Source: Mucilaginibacter sp. SMC90 (GTDB taxonomy: Bacteria; Bacteroidota; Bacteroidia; Sphingobacteriales; Sphingobacteriaceae). From it: DNA of 64,000 bases. The stretch spans positions 868,001-932,000 of the forward strand of contig NZ_CP094527.1 in NCBI RefSeq assembly GCF_022811725.1, given 5' to 3'. The notes beneath the pieces are model-generated. The model made no database searches and was not told where the DNA came from. It worked only from the letters and a program-made list of their open reading frames with translations. Below, one piece after another: positions 42,246-50,659 of the stretch (positions are counted from its first letter, which is position 1; the number at the start of each line of letters is the position of its first letter). The position numbers and the translations under genes were made by a program.

Positions 42246-43143
42246 AAATTTCATTTAGCGCCGCGTCTATATCGGCGTATTTAAATTTAAAGCCGGCATC
42301 CTCAATTTTTTGTGCCGATACTTTGGTACTGCCCAACACTATACTGCTCATTTCGCCCAATAAAAGTTTAAGAACAAAGCCCGGTACATTAGGTGCCCAC
42401 AAAGGTTTATTTAATTGTTGGGCCACTGCCCGTGTGAGCTGTTTATTGGTAACAGGATTTGGTGCTACCATGTTGTAAACACCACTGAAACTTTTATTTT
42501 CGATCCCCAGTAAATACATCTCAACCACATCCCGCCAATGGATCCAGGGTACCCATTGCTTACCGCTGCCAATAGGAGAGCCAACATAAAATTTAATAGG
42601 TTTTGCAAGTGTTGGCAATGCTCCGCCATCGTTATCTAATACCACTCCAGTACGAAATTTCAAAGTTCGGATCCCGAGTTTTTCACCTTCATCAACAGCA
42701 GCTTCCCATAACACACAGCATTGAGATATAAAATCATTGGTAGGTGCGCTTGTTTCATGCATCAGTTCGTCTCCCCGGTTACTATAATAGCCAATACCCG
42801 ATGCAGAGATTACCGATGTAACCTGGTGCTGTTTACGTTTCATGAGGTCATATACCAGTTCAATCGATTTTACACGACTATCAACCAGGTCTTTTTTGCG
42901 GGCATCGGTCCACCTTTTTTCGGCTATGCCTGAGCCTGCCAGGTGTACTATAGTATCAGCCCCATCAATGCAATGTTCATCAATAATACCTTTGCCGATG
43001 TCCCATACAAAGGTTTTTACCTGGGCATCGCTACCCGCCTTACGGCTTAAATGACTTACGGCATACCCTTTAGCTAACAAAGCTTTGGTAAGGTGTCTGC
43101 CCAATAATCCAGATCCGCCGGTTAATAGTATACTTCGTGTCAT
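42235..43143 (-). CDS. TIGR01777 family NAD(P)-dependent epimerase-like protein
   Basis: 302 residues from ATG 43143 (an ATG five codons upstream is also open). The Rossmann motif is LLTGGSGLLGRHLTKALL; the family motif HLAGSGIAEKRWT and ISASGIGYYSNRGDELMHE are present; WIHWRDVV and YNMVAPNPVTNKQLTRAVAQ follow; and the C-terminal domain carries VLGSTKVSAQKIEDAGFKFKY. Members are related to SDR39U1/YfcH; substrate unknown. They often lie next to photolyases and SDR-DUF2867 genes, as here. The gene overlaps phr and is separated from the SDR-DUF2867 gene by the repeat array 43171-43363. Confidence 0.9.
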   Translation of the reverse strand: MTRSILLTGGSGLLGRHLTKALLAKGYAVSHLSRKAGSDAQVKTFVWDIGKGIIDEHCIDGADTIVHLAGSGIAEKRWTDARKKDLVDSRVKSIELVYDLMKRKQHQVTSVISASGIGYYSNRGDELMHETSAPTNDFISQCCVLWEAAVDEGEKLGIRTLKFRTGVVLDNDGGALPTLAKPIKFYVGSPIGSGKQWVPWIHWRDVVEMYLLGIENKSFSGVYNMVAPNPVTNKQLTRAVAQQLNKPLWAPNVPGFVLKLLLGEMSSIVLGSTKVSAQKIEDAGFKFKYADIDAALNEIYGS

Positions 43144-43170
43144 TTTACTTTGTATCATTTTTGCGTTGCA

Positions 43171-43363
43171 GTCATTATGTCATTTTCACTCATGTAATTA
43201 TGCTGCGCGTCATTGTGCTGCGCGTCGTTAGGTCATTTGCTGCGCGTCATTAGGTCATTTGCTGCGCGTCATTGGGTCATCATGCTTAGCAATGACTTAA
43301 TGACTAATGACACAAAGTAAATGACGCGCAGCACAATGACGCAAAGCAAATGACCTAATGACC
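43171..43363. repeat. Large two-word inverted array (GTCATTN and GCTGCGC)
   Basis: From 43202 to 43363 the sequence divides without remainder into words of 7 or 8 bases. The left half alternates GTCATTN(N) with GCTGCGC, including a 22-bp direct repeat made of three words (43239-43260, and 43217-43238 with one change). The right half (43291-43363) has the inverted words AATGACN and AAAGCAA/GCAGCAC. The arms meet with almost no spacer. The right end overlaps the stop codon of the SDR-DUF2867 gene (43355-43357). It is the most elaborate element of its class in the window. Confidence 0.85.
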
Positions 43364-44803
43364 TTTTTCGGTGTAATTTACAATTTCCCTTGCCATGCCG
43401 TTAAATATAAAAAGGTGAAACGGCCACATGGCATACCAGTATAGGCGGCCCCACAGGCCGTTGGGCCTAAAGGTAGCTACCTGGCTTAAACTTTGCCTGC
43501 CGTGACGTTCAATTATTTTAAACTCAAGCCAGGCTTCGCCCGGTAGTTTCATTTCGGCATATAACAACAGGCGTTTGTTTTCTCGGTCGGCCAGTAAAAC
43601 GCGCCAGAAATCAATTACATCACCCGGACTTATATTAATATTACTGGTGCGGCCCCTGCGCGAACCAACACCGCCGAAGATCTTATCCAAAAAACCGCGA
43701 ATGTTCCAGATCCAGTCCCAATAATACCAGCCGCGGTTGCCACCAATAGAAAGCACATTGGTAAACACTTCATTTGCCGGGCGTTCAAAAGGCATTTTTA
43801 CCTTGTACTCCTGCGTGCCATTTTGCGGTACTTTGATCTGATCCATAAAACCGGGGTTGAGGTAACCCTGGTTAAAAGCGTCCTTCCAACTGGATACTAT
43901 GGAGTTTTGCTCTATTTTAACAAAAGCCAGCTCAAGGCATTCCTGGTAGGTAAGGCATTGGCGGGGCACTACATGGTCAATACTGTGATCATGCATAATG
44001 GTTTCGTTCTTCATGCTGTTCACCAGGCTTTGCGCCAGCGTATAACTTGTTGAAGTAACAAAGTACAGCCAGTATGATGATATTTTGGGCGAGAGAAAGG
44101 GAATGGTGACAATATACCTTTTTAACTTGCGCACCTTGGCATAGGTAAGCATCATCTCTTTAAACGAAAGGATATCAGGCCCACCAATATCAAATGTGCG
44201 GTTAAAGGCTTTTTCGTTCAGCATTACGCCTTCCAGATAACCCAATACATCGCGAATGCCTATAGGCTGACATTTGGTGTTAACCCATCTGGGCACCGTC
44301 ATAACAGGTAGCTTTTCGGTGAGGTCGCGAATGATCTCAAACGAAGCACTGCCGGAACCTATGATAATAGCAGCACGCAAAACAGTTAATGCTGCTTTAG
44401 CCTCTTTTAATACATCTTCTACATGTCGCCTTGATTCCAGGTGCTGTGAAAGATTATCGTCGTTAGTGATGCCGCTCAAAAATATGATTTGCCTGCACTT
44501 TGTTTTATCAAGCGCCAGTGCAAAGTTATGTGCGGAAAGGGCTTCGAGTGCGGCAAAATCCTGCGTTTGTGCCATAGAATGCACCAGGTAATAAGCAGCG
44601 TCCAGATCGTCGGGAAAGGCTTCAATTTTTGACTCCTTAAGCAGATCGCCTGTGATGAGCGTAACCTTGCCGCTAAAATCACTATGTTCATGAAAACGGC
44701 GTTTATCCCGCACCAGGCAAACCACATCATGGCCTTTCTCCAGTAAAACCGGGATAAGCCGTGTACCTATGTAGCCGTTTGCACCAGCAAGCAAAACCTT
44801 CAT
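43355..44803 (-). CDS. SDR oxidoreductase fused to DUF2867
   Basis: 482 residues. The N-terminal half (about 1-290) is an atypical SDR with Rossmann motif LLAGANGYIGTRLIPVLLEKGHDVVCLVRD and motifs AAYYLVHSM and FLSGITND. The C-terminal part (about 310-482) is DUF2867: FTNVLSIGGNRGWYYWDWIWNIRGFLDKIFGGVGSRRGR and LPGEAWLEFKIIE..RPNGLWGRLYWYAMWPFHLFIF. Such fusions are common near photolyase and TIGR01777 genes, often in light-response clusters controlled by CarH/LitR-type regulators; no such regulator lies in the window. The last codons and stop lie within the array 43291-43363. Confidence 0.9.
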   Translation of the reverse strand: MKVLLAGANGYIGTRLIPVLLEKGHDVVCLVRDKRRFHEHSDFSGKVTLITGDLLKESKIEAFPDDLDAAYYLVHSMAQTQDFAALEALSAHNFALALDKTKCRQIIFLSGITNDDNLSQHLESRRHVEDVLKEAKAALTVLRAAIIIGSGSASFEIIRDLTEKLPVMTVPRWVNTKCQPIGIRDVLGYLEGVMLNEKAFNRTFDIGGPDILSFKEMMLTYAKVRKLKRYIVTIPFLSPKISSYWLYFVTSTSYTLAQSLVNSMKNETIMHDHSIDHVVPRQCLTYQECLELAFVKIEQNSIVSSWKDAFNQGYLNPGFMDQIKVPQNGTQEYKVKMPFERPANEVFTNVLSIGGNRGWYYWDWIWNIRGFLDKIFGGVGSRRGRTSNINISPGDVIDFWRVLLADRENKRLLLYAEMKLPGEAWLEFKIIERHGRQSLSQVATFRPNGLWGRLYWYAMWPFHLFIFNGMAREIVNYTEKGH

Positions 44804-44835
44804 GCATAGTGAAACAACAAAAAAGTCAGGCTGTT

Positions 44836-46956
44836 TTACAATCCCAATTTAAATCCAAGGCCATAAAACCTGCGGTTGTCGGTAATGTCTGATTTTTTGT
44901 TTTGCCATATGTTGCGGCCATTAGCAAACACTTCAAGGTTTTTAAATTGTTTGGTTTTCAGATTATAGCCAAAGTAGATATTCTGTAACGAAAATGATGA
45001 TCCCATTGCACTTGGGTTATAAGCTGTATAAGGATTGGCATAGTTACCTTCACCTGTCTTGTATAATATATCGAGGCCTGTAAAAATGCGCTCAATCTCA
45101 AGGCGGTTAACCCAGCCGCCTGTCCATACGTTATCGCCCAGTGCAATGTCTCCGGTACCCAGGTTTGAGCGTTGTTTAATATTGGTAGTGTTAAGCCCTG
45201 TAATGAAACGGGTTGACGCTTTATTAATAACATTAAAGTTTACGCCAATGCGGTTGCGCTTATATTTTGAATCAGCATATCCTAAAGTGGTTATGGAACC
45301 ATTAGATCCATAAGGTAAATAATATAATACAGGAATGGTAAGGCCTCCGCGTTCAAAATTGTAATTAACGGATACCAGGGCCGAAAGACTAATATCAGCA
45401 CCTGCTGTGTAAACATTAAAAGCTTTTAGCATATTGTAGGATGCCGACGGATAATAGTTGATAAGGTAATAGTATTCAGCATTAAGTGGGCTATTAGATG
45501 CATTTCCATTGGTAAAATCATTAAGGTGTTCGCCATCGCTCTGCAAAAGCCGGTTTTGTTTTGAATAGGAGCCATATAGTTTTATACCAACAATATTGAT
45601 ACCGGCGAGTGAAGAAACGTTTACAGACGTCGATGCAAAAGGAAAAATCCTTTTAAAGTCGGTATTGTTTGCCCCAATCAGGTCTTTTTTTGAATTCAAA
45701 ACTGTTACAAAGCCACCTTGAATATCAATACTGTTTTTGAACGCAAGGCTTAACGATGGCGTTAATAAGTAGTCTTTACGTTTATAATAGCTATGATTGG
45801 TGGTAGTTGAACTATTGACGAGCTGGTTAATAGTTAGTGGATCGGTGCCGCTATAGGTGGTTGATGTTGTAACATTAGCAATGGAATCGCGTGTATATCG
45901 ATAGGTGAAATCAACAGCCGGTTCAATACTGAAATTACCGATGGTTTTCTGGTAACTTAAGTTATCCCGAAGCAGTAGAACATTTTTGCGATCAATATTT
46001 TTAGAAACGCTGTTGGTTTGCTGAAAATTGTCAGGGCCAACACCTGCGCCTGCTATTTTTGAATTATTATCCTCGGTATAGTTATAATGATTATATGTTG
46101 CTGATAAGCTGTTTTGAAGGCCTTTCGCCAGTTGCGAATTTAACCTGATGCCTCCATTAAAGAGATTTTGTTTGGCGTGCTCAGCTATATTTGTCTGGAT
46201 TTGGTTGTTAGGGTCGCTGGTGTTATACAGGTCGACGTTATCATAATTAAAGCGTGTAATCTGGGGCACGTATGTTGCTGTAGCACTGAGCGTATTATTT
46301 GCACCAAGTTTAACATCGGCATAACCATTAAATTTAAACCTATCAAAACCTAATGGTGTTATAATATTAAATTGTTGAGTTGCTGAAATTGGAGAAACAT
46401 CCCTTAAATATGTAGCAGAAATACCGGCATTAATAACATCTGTATTTTTGTAACCTGATAGGTAATACTGATGGTAAACATTGGTGGGGCTTTTAAGGTC
46501 TGTAATATCTGAAGTATTCCGTATACTAACAAGGTTGGTTTGCCCAGCCGCTTCAATGCCCGATTTGCCCGGTTTATTTCGTCTGGTTTTTATCAGCAAT
46601 ATTTGTTGTTGCGGCAAAGCTCCACTTACTTGTGCCGCTGCATTTTGGACCAGTGTTATCTCTTCAATATCATTAATGTTGTAAGCGTTTACATCATTAA
46701 TAATATTGCCGTCAACCACATATACCAAGTAATTGCTATTGGTATAAATGCCGTAAAACCATACATTAAGTGCGTCGCTTATGTTAGCAAAAGGCTGGCG
46801 CTGGAGGTCGGCCCCTTTTATGGTAATACTTTGTGTGAATTTTTTATCAAGCCGTACCCTTCCCAAATCGTAATGAGAAGTATCATTTTGTGAATAGGCT
46901 TTTGAAAATGAAAGGCAAGTTGCCAGTGCAATAAGGTAGGTTAATCGTGAATACAT
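44836..46956 (-). CDS. TonB-dependent receptor-like outer-membrane protein (plug plus barrel, no N-terminal extension)
   Basis: 706 residues from ATG 46956, where the signal peptide MYSRLTYLIALATCLSFSKAYSQ begins. The region around residues 40-125 resembles a SusC/RagA-type plug (SITIKGADLQRQPFANISDALNVW, YVVDGNIINDVNAYNINDIEEITLVQNAAAQVSG) and the remainder (about 135-706) is a long run of beta-strands ending in a terminal aromatic-type strand (YGLGFKLGL). Unlike most SusC proteins it lacks the carboxypeptidase-like domain and no SusD gene is nearby. A TonB box cannot be recognised. It may be a signal-less receptor or a channel for an unknown compound. Confidence 0.78.
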   Translation of the reverse strand: MYSRLTYLIALATCLSFSKAYSQNDTSHYDLGRVRLDKKFTQSITIKGADLQRQPFANISDALNVWFYGIYTNSNYLVYVVDGNIINDVNAYNINDIEEITLVQNAAAQVSGALPQQQILLIKTRRNKPGKSGIEAAGQTNLVSIRNTSDITDLKSPTNVYHQYYLSGYKNTDVINAGISATYLRDVSPISATQQFNIITPLGFDRFKFNGYADVKLGANNTLSATATYVPQITRFNYDNVDLYNTSDPNNQIQTNIAEHAKQNLFNGGIRLNSQLAKGLQNSLSATYNHYNYTEDNNSKIAGAGVGPDNFQQTNSVSKNIDRKNVLLLRDNLSYQKTIGNFSIEPAVDFTYRYTRDSIANVTTSTTYSGTDPLTINQLVNSSTTTNHSYYKRKDYLLTPSLSLAFKNSIDIQGGFVTVLNSKKDLIGANNTDFKRIFPFASTSVNVSSLAGINIVGIKLYGSYSKQNRLLQSDGEHLNDFTNGNASNSPLNAEYYYLINYYPSASYNMLKAFNVYTAGADISLSALVSVNYNFERGGLTIPVLYYLPYGSNGSITTLGYADSKYKRNRIGVNFNVINKASTRFITGLNTTNIKQRSNLGTGDIALGDNVWTGGWVNRLEIERIFTGLDILYKTGEGNYANPYTAYNPSAMGSSFSLQNIYFGYNLKTKQFKNLEVFANGRNIWQNKKSDITDNRRFYGLGFKLGL

Positions 46957-46965
46957 GAATAGGTC

Positions 46966-47006
46966 AAAAATAAATAAGGCCAAATGTATGTCATTTAGCC
47001 TTATTT
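46966..47006 (-). terminator. Terminator between the Dabb gene and the TonB-receptor-like gene
   Basis: A 15-bp stem (46972-46986 with 46992-47006, one mismatch) followed on the minus strand by ATTTTTG. The T-run overlaps a perfect -7 box TATTTTTG (46965-46972) for the downstream receptor-like gene. Confidence 0.7.
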
Positions 47007-47140
47007 GTAATGATTTAATTTACGCTTTACAGTAATTGACTTTAAATTATAATTACAAGGATGGATTTGGAAATTCTATACAAATTTTCAGAAAATCTTT
47101 TTTGACGTAAATTACTTTCCATACTTAAGCTGGCCATTAA

Positions 47141-47455
47141 TTAGATATTTACGCTGTCAACCACAACTACTTTACTGCAAAGCGGTTTAGCGTACTCTTC
47201 GGCAAATATTACGTGGGTAGGGTCAACCTGGTAAGCTTCCTGCGCTTCGGGAGTATCAAACAAAATCAGTAATGATACATCATATGAACGGTCAATCACA
47301 TCGCGGTTAGTATCAGCCGGTACGCCGATATGAATGTCGCGAATGTGCGGAATAGGGAGCAGGATGTTAAGGCCCTCAATCAGTTTATCTTTATCAGCTT
47401 TGTTTTTAAGCCAGAAGTGTACGTGATGGACGAATGTGTTTTGAAGTATTGGCAT
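47141..47455 (-). CDS. Dabb-domain protein
   Basis: 104 residues matching the stress-responsive alpha/beta-barrel (Dabb) family: FVHHVHFWLKNKADKDKLIEGL at the start, then IPHIRDIHIGVPADTNRDVIDRSYDVSLLILFDTPEAQEAYQVDPTHVIFAEEY. The conserved His pairs and the DxSLLxxF strand are present. Dabb proteins are small dimers, some of which bind or open ring compounds, but most have unknown function. No signal peptide, so cytoplasmic. Alone in its transcript, as a terminator follows at 46966-47006. Confidence 0.9.
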   Translation of the reverse strand: MPILQNTFVHHVHFWLKNKADKDKLIEGLNILLPIPHIRDIHIGVPADTNRDVIDRSYDVSLLILFDTPEAQEAYQVDPTHVIFAEEYAKPLCSKVVVVDSVNI

Positions 47456-47500
47456 AGAAGTATATTGTTATTAAGTTTTACGTTTAAAAAGTTTTGTGAA

Positions 47501-47893
47501 CTAATTTGAATTAGAAGGTTTATTTAAGATCCCATTTAAATAGGTCTGAAAATTCTGGTGTCCATTCCTCGACGGATCTTTAAGGTCGATCATATCCCCC
47601 AACCCGGTATCAAATATTTGCCAGTTATTTTTTAGTGCGAGATCTATCAGCGGATAAATAGCGGATTCTCCATATAAACTGAGCATGATGTTAGTTGAAG
47701 GTAGGCCGTCATCAAAATAATCTATTGCAAAATCATCTCCTTTTATTTCACGATGATCGCCATCTTTAATGATAGTTTTAAAATGGGTTTCAAAGGCATG
47801 GGTAAAGGATGTAGGAATTAACTGATTCTCATTCACATCAGTCAGATCTGTAATTTTTTGGCTCGAATTAAATAGAACGATATCCCAACTCAT
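47501..47893 (-). CDS. Small cytoplasmic protein of unknown function
   Basis: 130 residues, no signal peptide, acidic. Motifs MSWDIVLFNSSQKITDLTDV, KGDDFAIDYFDDGLPSTNIMLSLYGESAIYPLIDLALKNNWQIFDTGLGDMIDLKDPSRNGHQNFQTYL suggest a compact alpha/beta fold with a conserved DTGLG element. This pattern is like that of immunity-type or unnamed families in Bacteroidota, but I do not recognise it. It lies 12 nt after the 47906 lipoprotein gene, so the two may share a message. Confidence 0.7.
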   Translation of the reverse strand: MSWDIVLFNSSQKITDLTDVNENQLIPTSFTHAFETHFKTIIKDGDHREIKGDDFAIDYFDDGLPSTNIMLSLYGESAIYPLIDLALKNNWQIFDTGLGDMIDLKDPSRNGHQNFQTYLNGILNKPSNSN

Positions 47894-47905
47894 GGTAAAG
47901 GTAAT

Positions 47906-48475
47906 TTAATGCATACAACCTATATAAATTTTGGATTTTATTGAAAATGCACTAATAGGTTGAAGCGCTTTTAACGCACTGTCAGCACTTGATTTTTTTT
48001 CATAGATGCCCCGTACCAGTGCTATTGTCTTGGCTTTTGAGCCTTCTTTATAAAGGTTGAGATATTCAAGACTTAAAAAATCAGAAGCCTCGCGCCGTGG
48101 ATAATAATCGCCCGCATACATATCATCATCATAATTATCGGGAAGAGCGATAAGGTCTTTAGCCTTATTGTAATGTCTGTCCATCGTATCAATGGGAATC
48201 CCAAAAGACTGGTTAAGTTCAAACATTTTATCCCTTAAAGAATAATAATTAACGCCCGTGTCTGCAACTACAACATAGTAGTCTTCATATTGATCGGCCA
48301 TATCATCGGTTTCGGAACTATCCTGAGCAGTTGCTTTAACGGTGCTTAAAGCTTTATGAGATGCGGGTAAAACTTTAACCTGCTTTATTTGGGCAGAAGC
48401 CGTATTTACGATTGATGGCTTTGATTTGCAGGCTGCCAGTAAACAGACTATTATAAGCAGGCAATATATTTTCAT
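47906..48475 (-). CDS. Lipoprotein with C-terminal SPOR-like segment
   Basis: 189 residues; short signal and lipobox LLAAC (Cys16). After a Ser/Thr/Ala-rich linker (about 17-60) comes an acidic part (DDMADQYEDYYVVVADTGVNYYSLRDKM) in which the phrase YYVVVADTGVNYYSLRDKMFEL resembles LysM/SPOR-type beta-alpha folds. Residues 95-189 contain a stretch of tyrosines and acids and an end SIKSKIYIGCMH. Domain assignment is uncertain. It precedes the 47501 gene and is followed upstream by the heptad array at 48518-48552. Confidence 0.7.
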   Translation of the reverse strand: MKIYCLLIIVCLLAACKSKPSIVNTASAQIKQVKVLPASHKALSTVKATAQDSSETDDMADQYEDYYVVVADTGVNYYSLRDKMFELNQSFGIPIDTMDRHYNKAKDLIALPDNYDDDMYAGDYYPRREASDFLSLEYLNLYKEGSKAKTIALVRGIYEKKSSADSALKALQPISAFSIKSKIYIGCMH

Positions 48476-48517
48476 ACGTGGCTATAGGTATAATCAAATA
48501 TAGCTGAATTATTTAAT

Positions 48518-48552
48518 CGCTGCTCACTGCAAACTCAAAACTGCTAACCGAC
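48518..48552. repeat. One-sided heptad array at the ABC1-kinase stop codon
   Basis: Five 7-base words in perfect phase (CGCTGCT, CACTGCA, then AACTCAA, AACTGCT and AACCGAC variants) directly followed by the TAA of the kinase gene (48553-48555). No clear inverse arm was found, but its words resemble those of the array at 787-821. Confidence 0.65.
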
Positions 48553-49887
48553 TTAATACTCCAGCACCACATGCGGCTTAAAAGTATCTGTTTTTACTTT
48601 AGCCTTCAGCTCATGCAAAATATTGTATAAGCCAAAGTTGGTACGGTTTACATAAATAAAGTGCTTTACACCGCGGGCCTGTTTAAACTCGGGCATTTTA
48701 GATATGCGCTCACCAAAGCCATAAAGCTGATCAAAAAATTCAGTCTGGCTAAAATCAAAAGTATCGGTGATGTATGGCTGGGCAAACAGGCTGATCATAT
48801 CTTTATATTGGGTATAATAAAACTCGATCTGCGCCGGGGTATCATCCTTGTGGATCATGTCTAACTGGCGGAATGCCTTAATGGTTTCTTCTTTGTTGTC
48901 TAACAAATTGGTTGAGGTAAGGGAAAAGAAGGGATAGTAAAAGTCCTCGGGCATTTCCTTAATACAGCCAAAGTCAATAACGCCCAGTTTACCTTCAGCC
49001 GTGATCATGAAATTGCCGGGATGCGGATCGGCGTGTACGGCGCGAAGCTCATGCTGCTGGAAATTATAAAAATCCCATAAAGCCTGACCTATTTGATTGC
49101 GTAGCTCCTGCGATGGTTTGGTGGCTAAAAACTCTTTCAGGTGTTTGCCTTCCAGCCAGTCCATGGCAATGATACGCTTGCTGCTGAGCTCCGGGTAATA
49201 ATTAGGAAAAACAACATTGTCAAGATTGGCACAAGCGTTGGAAAACTCAACAGAGCGGCGAACTTCCAGCTCATAGTCGGTTTCTTCCAGCAGGCGTTCT
49301 TCAACCTCTTTCATATAAACATCCAGCTCCTTTTCGCTCATGCCCAGCATCCGGAAAGCGAAGGGTTTAACCAGTTTCAGATCGGATGAAATAGAATCGC
49401 CTACACCGGGGTACTGGATCTTTACGGCCAGCTTTTTGCCATTTAACTCGGCCTGGTGAACTTGGCCTATTGATGCGGCGTTGGTTGAGCGGATATTGAA
49501 CTTGTCATAAATCTGATCAGGGTTTTTACCAAAATATTTCCTGAACGTTTGTACAATAAGCGGCCCTGAAAGCGGCGGCGCATTATATTGCGATTGGGTG
49601 AATTTATCAACGTAAGCTTGCGGCAGCAGGTTTTTATCCATGCTGAGCATTTGCGCCACTTTGAGCGCACTACCTTTAAGCTCACTTAATGACTGGTAAA
49701 TATCGGCCGCATTATCCTCGTTCAGCTCCGATTTATCCAGATCGGGGTTAAACAGTTTTTTGGAGTAATGCTTAATATAATTGCCGCCAATTTTAATGCC
49801 TGTTTTTACAAACTTGGCCGACCGCTGTACTTTGGTAGTAGGTATACTATTTTGTTCGGGAGTTGCTCCCGGAGTTTCATCTGTCAT
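48553..49887 (-). CDS. ABC1/UbiB-type atypical protein kinase
   Basis: 444 residues of the ABC1 (AarF/UbiB/COQ8) family. The N-terminal signature usually KxGQ appears as LKVAQML (Gly replaced by Ala), and the AAAxxSIGQVH element as NAASIGQVHQAEL. The kinase-like core shows AVKIQYPGV (ATP-anchoring Lys), VEERLLEETDYELE, the HADPHPGNF catalytic loop and DFGCI. The Ala in place of Gly in the KxGQ motif, which limits kinase activity in family members, is notable. In bacteria the family supports ubiquinone or menaquinone metabolism. Downstream in operon with a TetR-like regulator (4 nt apart). Confidence 0.9.
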   Translation of the reverse strand: MTDETPGATPEQNSIPTTKVQRSAKFVKTGIKIGGNYIKHYSKKLFNPDLDKSELNEDNAADIYQSLSELKGSALKVAQMLSMDKNLLPQAYVDKFTQSQYNAPPLSGPLIVQTFRKYFGKNPDQIYDKFNIRSTNAASIGQVHQAELNGKKLAVKIQYPGVGDSISSDLKLVKPFAFRMLGMSEKELDVYMKEVEERLLEETDYELEVRRSVEFSNACANLDNVVFPNYYPELSSKRIIAMDWLEGKHLKEFLATKPSQELRNQIGQALWDFYNFQQHELRAVHADPHPGNFMITAEGKLGVIDFGCIKEMPEDFYYPFFSLTSTNLLDNKEETIKAFRQLDMIHKDDTPAQIEFYYTQYKDMISLFAQPYITDTFDFSQTEFFDQLYGFGERISKMPEFKQARGVKHFIYVNRTNFGLYNILHELKAKVKTDTFKPHVVLEY

Positions 49888-49891
49888 AATC

Positions 49892-50545
49892 TCAAAATCC
49901 CATCTTATCTTTTATCCCGCCGTTTTGCACTAAAAACTTACCGTACTCAAAAAGGTTGTCGATAGGCGAACGCTGGAAAAGATCAAAAGTTACATTAATA
50001 CCCTTTTCAATGGCCTCGTCGGTTTTTTCAAAACCTGCCGAATTATCATTGATCCAAAAATTAAGCACGAAGACGAACTGGATCCATAAGGCATCTTTAT
50101 ACTTTTTTGAAAAATATTTACGGTCGCTCAATTCGGTGCTTTCAATGCCTTCCTTCAGGATCTCATCAGCAAAGCTTTCAAAAATATCTTTTAGCGGACT
50201 GAATACTTTTGGTGTTGTAAAACCTTTGGGCTGCTTTTTAATGCTGTAAACTGCAAAGCTGCGGCTGCTTTTCAGCAGTTCAAAAAAGCCATAAAAAAAG
50301 GATAAAGCTTTTTCGCGTGCTGTATAGCCTTCCCAAACTTCCTGGGCACGGATCTCGGCCAGCGTTTTATGGGCAAAGCCTGCCCAAATGCCCTGTTCAA
50401 CAGCCTCAAACGAACCATAAAACTGGTAAAACTCAGCTTCGCTCATTTCATTTTGCTTAGCAAAAATATAAACCGACTTGGGCTGTTCACCTTCGGTCAA
50501 TACATAATCAATATATGCGTTCTGGATGCTTTCGATAGTTGCCAT
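49892..50545 (-). CDS. TetR-like transcriptional regulator upstream of the ABC1 kinase
   Basis: 217 residues. The N-terminal part MATIESIQNAYIDYVLTEGEQPKSVYIFAKQNEMSEAEFYQFYGSFEAVEQGI is a degenerate TetR-type helix-turn-helix (SEAEFYQFYGSFEAVEQGI corresponds to the usual xxLYxxFxxKExL). The rest is an all-helical ligand-binding-like domain with Phe-rich helices (ALSFFYGFFELLKSSRSFAVYS). Regulator and kinase of this kind are commonly paired in Bacteroidota, suggesting a conserved two-gene unit that responds to a lipid-like or quinone ligand. The DNA target and ligand are unknown. Confidence 0.75.
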   Translation of the reverse strand: MATIESIQNAYIDYVLTEGEQPKSVYIFAKQNEMSEAEFYQFYGSFEAVEQGIWAGFAHKTLAEIRAQEVWEGYTAREKALSFFYGFFELLKSSRSFAVYSIKKQPKGFTTPKVFSPLKDIFESFADEILKEGIESTELSDRKYFSKKYKDALWIQFVFVLNFWINDNSAGFEKTDEAIEKGINVTFDLFQRSPIDNLFEYGKFLVQNGGIKDKMGF

Positions 50546-50659
50546 GTTGATTGGGATTTAGTTTAATAAGTTAAAGTTACGAATAGGCTGTACTTTAGAT
50601 CCTCTCCAAAAGTAATATTCGACCATTGGACAGCCGGTATTGATCAAATACGGTATCGA

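Noticed and set aside
43202..43363. CRISPR-like array
   Set aside because: Units are 7-8 bases with no unique spacers of 25-40 bases, the second half is inverted, and no cas gene is near.
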